DNA of 64,000 nt from Actinotalea solisilvae (GCF_016464425.1 NZ_JADDKQ010000020.1:62001-126000), one strand, 5' to 3'; counted from the first letter of the stretch, positions 50,142 to 58,989 are shown. Translations and numbers: made by a program. The notes: generated by a model from the letters alone, not told the origin.

Positions 50142-50609
50142 TCACCAGTCCCAGCGCGGGACCTCCTGGCACGGGTGGAGGTCCGCCTCCGCGACCGCGT
50201 GCGAGTTCTGCGCCGCGACCTCGGTGCCGAACTCGAGGTACTCGAGCAGGGCGGTGCGCGTGCGCGCGTCCGCGGGCCAGGCGACGTCGTCGGCGGCGGC
50301 GAGGAAGAGCTCGACGAACCGTGCGCGCTGCGCCTCGGTGATCCGGAGCCCGCGGTGGTGATCGAGCAGCGCCGCGAAGCCGCCGAGCCGGTCCGTGTAG
50401 GTGCGCGGGCCGCCGAACACCTCCGCGAGGAACGCCGTCAGGTGGGGCACGTGGTCGGCGTGACCCGCGCCGAACAGCGGCTGCAGCAGGGGGTCGGCGA
50501 GGACCGTCGGGTACCAGGCCTCGACGAGCCGGCGCATGCCCGGCTCCCCGCCGACGTGCTCGTAGAGCGTGGTGGCGTCCTCGCGGGTCGCCGGGGTGGT
50601 CGCACTCAT
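50142..50609 (-). CDS. Truncated haemoglobin (group II type)
   Basis: The 155-residue haem protein has the short-globin pattern: TLYEHVGGEPGMRRLVEAWY, LLQPLFGAGHADHVPHLTAFLAEVFGG with the expected distal and E-helix residues, and LDHHRGLRITEAQRARFVELF with the proximal-His region. A W near the C-terminus, in DDVAWP, is typical of group II. Such proteins handle oxygen, NO or nitrite. It sits divergent from the nitrite reductase operon, which makes NO detoxification an attractive role. ATG with AGGAGG upstream. Confidence 0.88.
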   Translation of the reverse strand: MSATTPATREDATTLYEHVGGEPGMRRLVEAWYPTVLADPLLQPLFGAGHADHVPHLTAFLAEVFGGPRTYTDRLGGFAALLDHHRGLRITEAQRARFVELFLAAADDVAWPADARTRTALLEYLEFGTEVAAQNSHAVAEADLHPCQEVPRWDW

Positions 50610-50735
50610 GGGCGCCTCCTGGGTCGCGGCCCAGCGTCACACCGCCCGACGCCGGCGGGCAACGCCCCGCCGTACGCCCGCAGCGGACACGCGCCACGGG
50701 TCTCACACACGCCCGGCCGACCGTGTGCGCAGACC

Positions 50736-50773
50736 GTTCCACAGGGGTAACCGGCGCACGCCGCCGGTGAAAC
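50736..50773 (+). promoter_or_regulatory. Candidate GlnR box upstream of nirB
   Basis: Four half-sites at 11-base steps: GTTCC (50736), GTAAC (50747), ACGCC (50758), GAAAC (50769). They fit the actinobacterial GlnR layout gTnAC-n6-GaAAC twice, with the third site poor. It lies 11 bases before a TAGCGT -10-like hexamer and 75 before the nirB start. GlnR is the known nitrogen activator of nirB in relatives. Confidence 0.4.
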
Positions 50774-50783
50774 ACGGCCTTCC

Positions 50784-50789
50784 TAGCGT
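50784..50789 (+). promoter_or_regulatory. Candidate -10 box of the nirB operon
   Basis: TAGCGT, 60 bases before the nirB ATG and 11 bases after the candidate GlnR box. No good -35 is seen, which would suit an activated promoter. Confidence 0.4.
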
Positions 50790-50848
50790 CGACGGCAGGC
50801 CCGGGGGTGCACCCGTCCCCGGCCAGCCGCTCCCCGGAAGGCCTCGCG

Positions 50849-53605
50849 ATGGACGACTCGACGGACGCGCTCGACGGCGTGACACAGCCGAAACACCCCG
50901 GCACCTCCGGGGAAACCTCCCCTGCCTACCGTCGTGACGGTCAGGAGCCCGACGCAGCCCGCGAGCTGCCCGGCAGTGCAGGGGGACAGGTGGCGCAGCA
51001 CCTCGTCGTGGTCGGTGGCGGCATGGTCGCGCACCGTCTCGTCGAGGCGCTCCGGGACCGCGACGCCGACGGCGCGTGGCGCGTCACGGTGCTCGCCGAG
51101 GAGCCGCGCGCCCCGTACGACCGCGTCGCCCTCACCTCCTACTTCTCGGGCCGCGACCCCGAGGACCTCTCGCTCGGCCAGCCCGAGCTGTGGTCCGACC
51201 CGCTCGTGCGCCTCGTCCGGGACACGACCGTCACGGCCGTCGACCGCGACGCGCGCACCGTCACCGCGCGCCGCAACGACACCGACCACGTCACCACCTA
51301 CGCCTACGACGCCCTGGTCCTCGCGACCGGCTCGTCCGCCGCGGTCCCGCCCGTCGAGGGCACCGACCTGCCCGGCGTCTTCGTCTACCGCACGGTCGAC
51401 GACGTCGCCGCCCTGCGCGGCTGGGTGGAGGAGCGCGGCCGGCGCTGGAAGCGGCCGGTGCGCGGCGCCGTCGTCGGCGGCGGCCTGCTCGGGCTCGAGG
51501 CGGCGGGCGCGCTCCAGGCGCTCGGCGCGCAGAGCACGGTCGTCCAGTTCGGCCCGCGGCTCATGCCGCTCCAGGTCGACGAGGGCGGCGGCGAGGCGCT
51601 GCGCCGGCTCATCAACGCGACCGGGGTCGCGGTCCGGCTCAACACCTCGACCACGTCGCTCCGCCCGGGTCGGGACGGCGCCGTGCGCCGCATGGATTTC
51701 GCCGACGGCGGCCGGCTCGACGTCGACGTCGTCGTGCTCGCGACGGGCGTGCGGCCGCGCGACGAGCTCGCTCGGGCTGCGGGCCTCCCCGTGGGCGCGC
51801 GCGGCGGCGTCGTCGTCGACGAGGCCTGTCGCACCGAGGACCCGGCGGTCTGGGCGGTCGGCGAGGTCGCGTGCATCGAAGGCTCCTGCATCGGCCTCGT
51901 CGCGCCCGGCTACGCGATGGCCGAGGTCGTCGTCGACCGCCTGCTCGGCGGCGCCGCCGTCTTCCCGGGCGCCGACACCGCGACCAAGCTCAAGCTCGCG
52001 GGCGTCGACGTCGCGAGCTTCGGCGACGCGTTCGCCACGACGCCCGGGGCGCTCGAGCTCGTCCACGCGGACCCGGTCGCCGGCCTCTACACCAAGATCG
52101 TCCTCTCGGACGACGCGCGGACGCTCCTGGGCGGCGTGCTCGTCGGCGACGCGAGCGCGTACGCCGCGCTGCGTCCCATGCTCGGGCGGCAGCTCGACGG
52201 GGACCCGGGGGCATACCTCCTCCCCGAGGGCGCCGGATCTGCCGGCCGACCGCAGACCTCTCTTCCCGACGACGCCGCCGTCTGCTCGTGCAACAACGTC
52301 ACCGCGGGCACGGTCCGGGCCGCGGTCACCGAGCACGGCTGCACCGACCTCGGCGCGGTCAAGGCGTGCACGCGCGCCGGGACGAGCTGCGGCTCGTGCC
52401 TCCCGCTGGTCAAGAAGCTCGTCACGACCGAGCTGGAGAAGTCCGGCGTCACGGTGAGCACGGCGCTCTGCGAGCACTTCGACCTCTCGCGCGCGCAGCT
52501 CTTCGACGCCGTGCGCGTGAGCGGGCTGCGGACGTTCAGCGAGATCCTCGCCCGGCACGGCGCCGCGGCGCGGCCCGCGGGCTCGCGCGGCTGCGACATC
52601 TGCAAGCCGGTCGTCGGGTCGATCCTCGGCTCGCTCGGCGCGGGCCACGTGCTCGACGGCGAGAACGCGACGCTCCAGGACACCAACGACCACGTCATGG
52701 CGAACCTGCAGAAGGACGGGTCCTACTCCGTCGTCCCGCGCATGCCGGGCGGCGAGGTGAGCCCCGAGGGGCTCATCGTCGTCGGCGAGGTCGCGCGCGA
52801 CTTCGGCCTCTACACCAAGATCACCGGCGGTCAGCGGATCGACATGTTCGGCGCGCGGCTCGAGCAGCTGCCCGAGATCTGGCGGCGCCTCGTCGATGCC
52901 GGCTTCGAGTCCGGCCACGCGTACGGCAAGAGCCTGCGCACGGTGAAGTCGTGCGTCGGGTCGACGTGGTGCCGGTTCGGCGTGCAGGACTCGGTGGCGC
53001 TCGCCGTCGAGCTCGAGCTGCGCTACCGCGGCCTGCGCTCGCCGCACAAGATCAAGCTCGGGGTCTCGGGCTGCGCGCGCGAGTGCGCCGAGGCGCGCGC
53101 CAAGGACGTCGGGGTCATCGCGACGGACAAGGGCTGGAACGTCTACGTCGGCGGCAACGGCGGCTTCACGCCGCGGCACGCGCAGCTGCTCGCCGAGGAC
53201 CTCGACACCGAGACGCTCGTGCGGACGATCGACCGCTTCCTCATGTACTACGTGCGCACCGCGGACCGGCTCCAGCGCACGGCGCCGTGGATCGAGGAGG
53301 TCGAGGGCGGGCTCGACGGCGTGCGGGCGGTCGTCATGGACGACTCCCTCGGCATCGCCGCGGACCTCGACGCCGCCATGGCCGCGCACGTCGAGGCCTA
53401 CACCGACGAGTGGCGGGCGACCCTCGACGACCCCGAGAAGCTCGCGCGCTTCGCGTCCTTCGTCAACGCGCCGACGACGCCCGACCCGTCGCTGGCCTAC
53501 GTCCCCGAGCGCGGGCAGGTGCGTCCCGCGACCCCGGAGGAGCGAGCCGGTGCCCGCGCCGGCGCCGTCCTGGTCGCCGGGACCACGCTGGAGGTGCGCC
53601 GATGA
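50849..53605 (+). CDS. nirB: Assimilatory nitrite reductase [NAD(P)H], large subunit
   Basis: The 918-residue enzyme reduces nitrite to ammonium with NAD(P)H, FAD, Fe-S clusters and siroheme. An N-terminal 45-residue disordered tail precedes the FAD/NAD domains (LVVVGGGMVAHRLVEAL, VVGGGLLGLEAAGAL, WAVGEVAC). A BFD-like [2Fe-2S] domain has Cys479/Cys481 (CSCNNVTAG) and CTRAGTSCGSC. The siroheme/[4Fe-4S] domain has Cys702 and Cys708 (CVGSTWC) and Cys742 and Cys746 (CARECAE). ATG start with GGAAGG upstream. It is first in a five-gene operon whose start and stop codons overlap throughout. Confidence 0.96.
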   Translation: MDDSTDALDGVTQPKHPGTSGETSPAYRRDGQEPDAARELPGSAGGQVAQHLVVVGGGMVAHRLVEALRDRDADGAWRVTVLAEEPRAPYDRVALTSYFSGRDPEDLSLGQPELWSDPLVRLVRDTTVTAVDRDARTVTARRNDTDHVTTYAYDALVLATGSSAAVPPVEGTDLPGVFVYRTVDDVAALRGWVEERGRRWKRPVRGAVVGGGLLGLEAAGALQALGAQSTVVQFGPRLMPLQVDEGGGEALRRLINATGVAVRLNTSTTSLRPGRDGAVRRMDFADGGRLDVDVVVLATGVRPRDELARAAGLPVGARGGVVVDEACRTEDPAVWAVGEVACIEGSCIGLVAPGYAMAEVVVDRLLGGAAVFPGADTATKLKLAGVDVASFGDAFATTPGALELVHADPVAGLYTKIVLSDDARTLLGGVLVGDASAYAALRPMLGRQLDGDPGAYLLPEGAGSAGRPQTSLPDDAAVCSCNNVTAGTVRAAVTEHGCTDLGAVKACTRAGTSCGSCLPLVKKLVTTELEKSGVTVSTALCEHFDLSRAQLFDAVRVSGLRTFSEILARHGAAARPAGSRGCDICKPVVGSILGSLGAGHVLDGENATLQDTNDHVMANLQKDGSYSVVPRMPGGEVSPEGLIVVGEVARDFGLYTKITGGQRIDMFGARLEQLPEIWRRLVDAGFESGHAYGKSLRTVKSCVGSTWCRFGVQDSVALAVELELRYRGLRSPHKIKLGVSGCARECAEARAKDVGVIATDKGWNVYVGGNGGFTPRHAQLLAEDLDTETLVRTIDRFLMYYVRTADRLQRTAPWIEEVEGGLDGVRAVVMDDSLGIAADLDAAMAAHVEAYTDEWRATLDDPEKLARFASFVNAPTTPDPSLAYVPERGQVRPATPEERAGARAGAVLVAGTTLEVRR

Positions 53606-54120
53606 GCACGCAGACCACGAGCCCCGCACCCGCCGCGGTCGGGGGCGCGGGCCCTGCCACGATCCTCGGGACCTCGGGCCGGACCGCGTGGACGGCGGTG
53701 TGCCACCTCGCCGACCTCGTGCCCGAGCGCGGGGCCGCGGCGCTGGTCGACGGCGAGCAGGTCGCCGTCGTGCGCCTGGTGGACGACACCGTGCTCGCGG
53801 TGCAGAACCTCGACCCGTTCTGCGGCGCGCACGTGCTGTCCCGCGGGATCGTCGGGTCGCGGGGTGACGCGCCGACGCTCGCGTCGCCCATGTACAAGCA
53901 GGTCTTCGACCTGCGCACGGGCGCCTGCCTGGACCGGGTGGGCCGCGAGCCGCTCACGGGCGACGGCACGCTGCGCACGTGGCCGGTCCGGACGGACGGC
54001 GGCCTGGTCCTCGTCGGCACCCCCCTCCTTTCCTCCCCTCGCCGAGATGACGACGTCCCGGGTGTGTCCGGGCGGCACGCGGGCGGGAGTCGGCATCTCG
54101 GGGAGGGGGTGGGCGGGTGA
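53602..54120 (+). CDS. nirD: Nitrite reductase [NAD(P)H], small subunit
   Basis: The 172-residue protein has the Rieske-like NirD fold: WTAVCHLADLVPERGAAALV, DPFCGAHVLSRGIVGSRG, TLASPMYKQVFDLRTGACLD. It lacks the second Cys/His pair, as expected for NirD, which does not hold a cluster. The normal domain ends near residue 140; the last 32 residues (Arg/Gly/Asp-rich) are an extension running into the next gene. Starts by ATGA overlap with nirB and has GGAGG upstream. Confidence 0.93.
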   Translation: MSTQTTSPAPAAVGGAGPATILGTSGRTAWTAVCHLADLVPERGAAALVDGEQVAVVRLVDDTVLAVQNLDPFCGAHVLSRGIVGSRGDAPTLASPMYKQVFDLRTGACLDRVGREPLTGDGTLRTWPVRTDGGLVLVGTPLLSSPRRDDDVPGVSGRHAGGSRHLGEGVGG

Positions 54121-55343
54121 CTGCACTGCTGGGGGTCGAGCTGGGCGGGCGGCGGGTGCTGGTGGCCGGGGGTGGGCCGGTGGCCGCGCGGCGCGTGCAG
54201 TCGATGCGCGTCGCGGGCGCCGACGTCGTCGTGGTCGCGCCCCAGCTGTGCGAGGAGCTGGCTGAGCTCGTCGAGGACCGCGTCGTGCGCTGGCGCTGCG
54301 GCGAGGTCCACGAGTCCGACGTCGACAAGGCCTGGCTCGTGCACACCGCGACCGGCGACCGCGCGGTCGACGCCCAGGTGGCCGCCTGGGCCGAGGCCCG
54401 GCGCGTGTTCTGCGTCAACGCGGGGGCGGCCGACGCCGGCACGGCGCGCACCCCGGCGACGACGCAGGTCGGGGACGTCCTCGTCGGCGTCGTCTCGACC
54501 GGCCCGGCGGACCCCGGGCGGAGCCGTGCGGTCCGCGACCACCTCGCCGCGACGCTCCGCGCGGGCGGCGCGGACCTGCGCGGCCGGCGCGGGAGGTCGG
54601 ACGCGGACCGGTCCGGCGGGCGCCGCCAGGGTCGCGTCGTCCTCGTCGGCGGCGGCCCGGGCGACGTCGAGCTGCTCACGCTGCGCGGGCGGCGCGCGCT
54701 CGCGGAGGCCGACGTCGTCGTCACGGACCGGCTCGGGCCCCGCGACGTGCTCGCCGAGCTGCACCCGGACGTCGAGGTCGTCGAGGTCGGCAAGACGCCG
54801 GGGCACCACCCCGTCCCCCAGCACGAGATCGAGCAGATCCTCGTCGAGCACGCGCAGCGCGGGCGGACCGTCGTGCGGCTCAAGGGCGGCGACCCGTTCG
54901 TGTTCGGCCGCGGCGGCGAGGAGGTGCTCGCGTGCCGCGAGGCGGGCGTGCCCGTCGAGGTCGTCCCCGGCGTGAGCAGCGCGATGTCGGTGCCCGCGCT
55001 CGCCGGCATCCCGCTCACCCACCGGGGCGTCACCACGGCGTTCCACGTGCTCAGCGGGCACGAGGGCCTCACGGCCTCCGCGCGGGAGACGCTGCTCGAC
55101 GGCGCGACGCTCGTCGTCCTCATGGGCGTGTCGATGCTCCCCGCGATGGTCGCGGACGCCCTCGCCGCCGGGGTCGACCCGGACCTCCCGGTCGCGATCG
55201 TCGAGAACGGCGCGACCCCGCGCCAGCGCGTGACGCGGGCCCCGCTGCGCGACGTCGTCGCGCGTGCGGCCGACGTCGGCGTGCGTGCGCCCGCCGTCAT
55301 CGTGCTGGGCCGGGTCGCGGCGGAGGGGCTGCTGGATGGGTGA
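54117..55343 (+). CDS. cobA: Bifunctional precorrin-2 dehydrogenase / uroporphyrinogen-III C-methyltransferase (CysG-like, without confirmed chelatase)
   Basis: The 408-residue protein supplies two steps of siroheme synthesis. The N-terminal 150 residues are a CysG/SirC-type NAD-dependent dehydrogenase (GRRVLVAGGGPVAARRVQSM). After a basic linker, residues about 170-405 form the SUMT domain (VVLVGGGPGDVELLTLRG, GDPFVFGRGGEEV, VVPGVSSAMS, LMGVSM). The ferrochelatase is probably the separate CbiX-like gene at the operon end. GTGA overlap with nirD. cysG is an alternative name; I use cobA because the SUMT domain is unambiguous. Confidence 0.92.
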   Translation: MTALLGVELGGRRVLVAGGGPVAARRVQSMRVAGADVVVVAPQLCEELAELVEDRVVRWRCGEVHESDVDKAWLVHTATGDRAVDAQVAAWAEARRVFCVNAGAADAGTARTPATTQVGDVLVGVVSTGPADPGRSRAVRDHLAATLRAGGADLRGRRGRSDADRSGGRRQGRVVLVGGGPGDVELLTLRGRRALAEADVVVTDRLGPRDVLAELHPDVEVVEVGKTPGHHPVPQHEIEQILVEHAQRGRTVVRLKGGDPFVFGRGGEEVLACREAGVPVEVVPGVSSAMSVPALAGIPLTHRGVTTAFHVLSGHEGLTASARETLLDGATLVVLMGVSMLPAMVADALAAGVDPDLPVAIVENGATPRQRVTRAPLRDVVARAADVGVRAPAVIVLGRVAAEGLLDG

Positions 55344-56517
55344 GGCGCCCGCGCGGACGACGGCGGTCGGGACGGCCGGAGCCGTCGCAGCGCCCGCACC
55401 CGCACCGCACCTCAGCCAGGCGATGGCCGGGTGCGTCGTCCTCGTGACGGCGGACCGTCGCTCGGGCGAGCTCGGCGCGGCCCTCGCGCGCCGCGGTGCG
55501 ACCGTGCGCCACGCGCCCGCCATGAGCATGGTCCCGCACACGGACGACGCGGCGCTCGTGGCCGGGACCCGCGCGGTCATCGCGGACCCGCCCGACGTCG
55601 TCGTCGTGACCACCGGCATCGGGTTCCGCGGGTGGACGGAGGCGGCCGACGCCGTCGGGCTGCTCGAGCCCCTGCTGGACGTGCTCGGCGCGGCGCGGAT
55701 CGTCGCGCGCGGTCCCAAGGCGCGCGGTGCGATCCAGGCCGCCGGCCTCCAGGCCGACTGGGTGGCGGAGTCCGAGACGTCGGCCGAGATCGCCGAGGTG
55801 CTGCTGGGCGAGGGCGTCGCGGGTTCGCGGATCGCCGTCCAGCACCACGGCGCGGGCGCCGACGGGCTCGACGAGGCCTTCGCCGCGGCGGGCGCCCAGG
55901 TGCGCAGCCTCGTGGTCTACCGCTGGGGGCCGCCGCCCGACCCGGCCGCGCTCGACGCCTCGGTGCGTGCCGCGGCGGACGGCGAGATCGACGTCGTCGT
56001 CTTCACGTCGGCGCCCGGCGCCGCCGCGTGGCTCGCGGTCGCCGAGGACGCCGGCGTGGGCGCCGCGCTGCGCCGCCGGTTCGCCGACGGCAACCTGCTC
56101 GCGGCCGCCGTCGGGCCTGTCACGGCGAAGCCGCTGCGCGACGCGGGCATCGAGCCGCTCATCCCCGACCGCGGACGGCTCGGGTCGCTCGTGCGCGCGC
56201 TCGTCGCGCACTTCGACGACCGGCGGACCCGGGCGCTCGTGACCGTCGCCGGACCGCTCCAGGTGCACCGCGGCGCGGCCGTGCTCGACGGCCGCGTGCT
56301 CGCGCTGTCGCCGACCGGGCTCGAGGTGCTCCGCCTGCTCGCCGCCGCCGGCGGCGGCGTCGTCCCACGCTCGGAGGTGCTCGCGGTGCTGCCCGGGGTG
56401 TCGACCGACCCGCACGCGGCCGAGGTCGCGATCGCCCGGCTGCGCGAGGCGACGTCGCGTGACCTCATCCGCACCGTCGTCAAGCGCGGCTACCGCCTCG
56501 AGACGGTGCCGCGGTGA
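55336..56517 (+). CDS. nnaR: HemD-like protein with C-terminal winged-helix DNA-binding domain (NnaR-like regulator)
   Basis: The 393-residue protein joins a uroporphyrinogen-III synthase-like domain (about 30-285: VVLVTADRRSGELGAALARRGA, VVTTGIGFRGW, VVFTSAPGAAAWL) to an OmpR-type winged helix (about 300-393: LSPTGLEVLRLLAAAGG, SEVLAVLPG, AEVAIARLREA, IRTVVKRGYRLE). This is the layout of NnaR of Streptomyces and its mycobacterial counterpart, which co-activates nitrite and nitrate assimilation with GlnR. Whether the synthase part is catalytic is unknown. The ATG overlaps cobA by 8 bases, so the regulator is made from the operon it probably controls. Confidence 0.85.
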   Translation: MGEAPARTTAVGTAGAVAAPAPAPHLSQAMAGCVVLVTADRRSGELGAALARRGATVRHAPAMSMVPHTDDAALVAGTRAVIADPPDVVVVTTGIGFRGWTEAADAVGLLEPLLDVLGAARIVARGPKARGAIQAAGLQADWVAESETSAEIAEVLLGEGVAGSRIAVQHHGAGADGLDEAFAAAGAQVRSLVVYRWGPPPDPAALDASVRAAADGEIDVVVFTSAPGAAAWLAVAEDAGVGAALRRRFADGNLLAAAVGPVTAKPLRDAGIEPLIPDRGRLGSLVRALVAHFDDRRTRALVTVAGPLQVHRGAAVLDGRVLALSPTGLEVLRLLAAAGGGVVPRSEVLAVLPGVSTDPHAAEVAIARLREATSRDLIRTVVKRGYRLETVPR

Positions 56518-57359
56518 GCGCGCCGACGACGACGGACGTCGTGCCGCCCGAGCCGTTCGGCGCGCCCGCCGACGACCCGCGCCCGCGCGGAGCCGCGTCG
56601 GGGCGCCGGGCAGCGCGCCCGGGCCCGGCCGGGGTCCTCGTCGGCTGCTCGCACGGGACCGCCGACCCGGCCGGCCGCGCGACGATCCACGCCCTCCTCG
56701 CGGGGGTCGCCGCGGCGCGGCCCGAGCTCGACGTCCGCGAGGCCTTCGTCGACGTCCAGCAGCCCGAGGTCGCCGACGTCGTGCGGGACGCCCTCGCCGA
56801 CGCCGGCCCGGACGGCGGTCCGGTCGTCGTCGTGCCGCTGCTGCTCTCGGCGGGGTTCCACGTGCACGTCGACGTGGCCGCGGCCGTGGAGGGGACGCGC
56901 GCCGTCGCCGCCGACCCGCTCGGGCCGGACCCGCGCCTCGTCGACCTGCTGCTCGAGCGCCTGGAGCAGGTCGGGACGGGACCCCGCGACGCCGTCGTGC
57001 TCGCGGCGGCCGGGTCGAGCGACGCCCGCGCGGCGGCCGCCGTCGAGCGCGTGGTGGCGGAGCTCGCGGCGCGGCGGGGCGGGGACGTCAGCGTGGGCTA
57101 CGGCTCGGGCTGCGACCCGCGGGTCCCGGTCGCGGTCGCGGCGGCCCGCGAGCGGGTCGAGCGCGCCGGACGCGGTGGACGCGTCGTCGTGGCGTCGTAC
57201 CTGCTCGCCCCGGGGTACTTCCACGACCGCCTGCTCGAGGCGGGCGCCGACGTCGTCACGGCCCCGTTGGGGGCGGACCGGCGGCTGGTGCAGATCGTCC
57301 TGGACCGTCATCTCGAGCAGCTCGGGCACCTCCGCCTGCCCGCCGCCGCGCGTTCTTGA
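56514..57359 (+). CDS. Sirohydrochlorin ferrochelatase / cobaltochelatase, CbiX family
   Basis: The 281-residue protein inserts Fe2+ into sirohydrochlorin, completing siroheme. Two CbiX-type halves are visible, GVLVGCSHGTADPAG (metal-binding His) and PLLLSAGFHVHVDV in the first half, and a related second half with VVLAAAGSSDARA and VASYLLAPGYFHDRL. A Pro-rich 40-residue N-terminus precedes the fold. The GTG overlaps the nnaR stop (GTGA). Position after nirBD and cobA favours iron over cobalt. Its last 104 bases overlap the convergent cyclase gene. Confidence 0.9.
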   Translation: MSAPTTTDVVPPEPFGAPADDPRPRGAASGRRAARPGPAGVLVGCSHGTADPAGRATIHALLAGVAAARPELDVREAFVDVQQPEVADVVRDALADAGPDGGPVVVVPLLLSAGFHVHVDVAAAVEGTRAVAADPLGPDPRLVDLLLERLEQVGTGPRDAVVLAAAGSSDARAAAAVERVVAELAARRGGDVSVGYGSGCDPRVPVAVAAARERVERAGRGGRVVVASYLLAPGYFHDRLLEAGADVVTAPLGADRRLVQIVLDRHLEQLGHLRLPAAARS

Positions 57360-58989
57360 CGCGGTACATCGCGGCGTCCGCGGCGGCGAAGAGGTCGGCG
57401 GGGTCGGCGTCCCCGTCGAACGCGAGCGCCGTCCCGATGCTCGCCTCGACGTCGAGCAGGACGCTGTCGAGGTGCACGGGCGCGGCCACCGCCTGCTCGA
57501 GGCGGCGCGTCACGGCACGCACCTGGTCCTCGCCGGTGACCTCGGTGAGCACGGCACCGAACTCGTCCCCGCCGAGCCGCGCGAGGTGGTCGTGCGACCG
57601 CAGGCCCCCCGCCAGGCGCTGGGCGACGACCTCGAGCAGGCGGTCGCCCGTCGCGTGGCCGTAGGTGTCGTTGACCTCCTTGAAGCGGTCGAGGTCGATG
57701 AACAGCACGGCGACGCCCGCGCCCGCCGTGGCCTCGGGCAGCACGAGCCGCAGCCGGCGCAGGAGCTCCGCGCGGTTGGGCAGGCGCGTGAGGTCGTCGT
57801 GCGACGCCGCGTGGGCGAGCGCCTCGGCCGCGAGCCGGCGGTCGGTGACGTCCCGCATCTCGACGACGAGCCCGCCGACGAGCGGGTCCTCGTGCTGCAG
57901 GAGCGTCCACTCGAACCACCGCCGCTCGCTGCTCGCGAGCACGGCGAGCACGTCGAAGCTCGCGCGCGTCCCGGGGCCCTCGCGCACGACCTCGGCGAGC
58001 TGGAGGGCGACCGCGGCGCGCTGGTCGGGGTCGACCAGGTCGAGCAGCGAGCGGCCCAGGAGGGCCTCGGGCGTGTAGCCCAGGGTGCGCCGCACCGCGG
58101 GGCTCACGTCGGTGAGCCGGCCGTTGCGGTCGCTCACGGACAGGACGTCGGTGGAGGCGTCCATGAGCGCGCGCAGGCGCGCGTCGGCCCGTCCGAGCGC
58201 GGCCTGCGAGCGCTCGCGCTCGGCGATCGACGTCGCGACGTTCCACACGCTGAGCACGGCGACGGCGAACAACCAGCCCGCCCCCACGTGGCTGAGGTCC
58301 TCCGGGAGGACGGTCGGCAGCAGGCCCGCGTGCACCCCGAGCTGGCCCGCGGTCGTGAACACCACGGTGACGGCGGCGGCGAGCGGCCACGCCTGGCTGC
58401 CCGAGCGCTGGAGCATGACGATGGTGGCGAGCACCGCGGCGCCGGGCAGGAGCATGCTCCAGCCCGACGTCCAGGTGCCGGCCGCGAAGATGCCGAAGGC
58501 GACGACGAGCCGCAGCAGCGGCCGGTTGTCGAGCCGGCCCGCGCCGAGCCACCGCTGCACCGGCACGCTCGCGACCACGACGGCGACGACGCACAGCAGC
58601 GCGAGCAGCCAGGGGACGCCCGTGATGAGGCCCTCGTCGCGCAGCGCGGCGATGCCGGGCGTCGCGGCGGCCATCCACGCGAGCGCGCCGACGGCGCCCG
58701 CGGCGCGACGCACGCGCGGGCTCGGTCGGCGGGCGGCGTCGTCGTCGAGCGGACGCGCTGCGTGGGGTGGCAGGTGGGCGGCGTCCCGGCCGTGGGCCGT
58801 GGTGCGGAGCGCGGAGGTGTCCGGGGCAGTGGTGTCCGCTGCCGTGGTGTCCGGGGCGGCGGTGCCGGGGGCGGCGGTGCGGGGTGCTGCGGTGCCGGGT
58901 GCGGCCGCGCCGGTGGCAGCGGGGCTGCGCGCAGCGGCGCGGTGCGCAGGGGTGCGGGGCGCGTCGGCGCGGTGGCGGCCCGGCTCCAT
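57256..58989 (-). CDS. Membrane PAS-GGDEF diguanylate cyclase
   Basis: The 577-residue protein begins with a repetitive Ala/Pro/Thr tail of about 95 residues, then a membrane domain of about six helices (about 108-265). A PAS domain (about 285-400: RALMDASTDVLSVSDRNG, RTLGYTPEALLGRSLLDLV) and a GGDEF domain (about 405-560) follow. Active-site GGDEF spans 473-477 and an RSHD inhibitory site 464-467, at the canonical spacing, so it is a genuine cyclase with product inhibition. No EAL domain. The ATG at 58989 has GGGGACGAG upstream; a frame extending 42 codons further is less likely. Its C-terminus runs 104 bases into the opposite-strand cbiX gene. Confidence 0.85.
   Translation of the reverse strand: MEPGRHRADAPRTPAHRAAARSPAATGAAAPGTAAPRTAAPGTAAPDTTAADTTAPDTSALRTTAHGRDAAHLPPHAARPLDDDAARRPSPRVRRAAGAVGALAWMAAATPGIAALRDEGLITGVPWLLALLCVVAVVVASVPVQRWLGAGRLDNRPLLRLVVAFGIFAAGTWTSGWSMLLPGAAVLATIVMLQRSGSQAWPLAAAVTVVFTTAGQLGVHAGLLPTVLPEDLSHVGAGWLFAVAVLSVWNVATSIAERERSQAALGRADARLRALMDASTDVLSVSDRNGRLTDVSPAVRRTLGYTPEALLGRSLLDLVDPDQRAAVALQLAEVVREGPGTRASFDVLAVLASSERRWFEWTLLQHEDPLVGGLVVEMRDVTDRRLAAEALAHAASHDDLTRLPNRAELLRRLRLVLPEATAGAGVAVLFIDLDRFKEVNDTYGHATGDRLLEVVAQRLAGGLRSHDHLARLGGDEFGAVLTEVTGEDQVRAVTRRLEQAVAAPVHLDSVLLDVEASIGTALAFDGDADPADLFAAADAAMYRVKNARRRAGGGARAARDDGPGRSAPAAGPPPTGP
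58815..58925 (-). repeat. Degenerate tandem repeat encoding AAPxT units
   Basis: About seven copies of a 12-18 base GTG-TCC-GGG-GC-like unit encode consecutive AAPGT, AAPRT, AAPDT and ADTTAPDT steps in the N-terminus of the cyclase. Copy number is likely to vary between strains. Confidence 0.6.
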
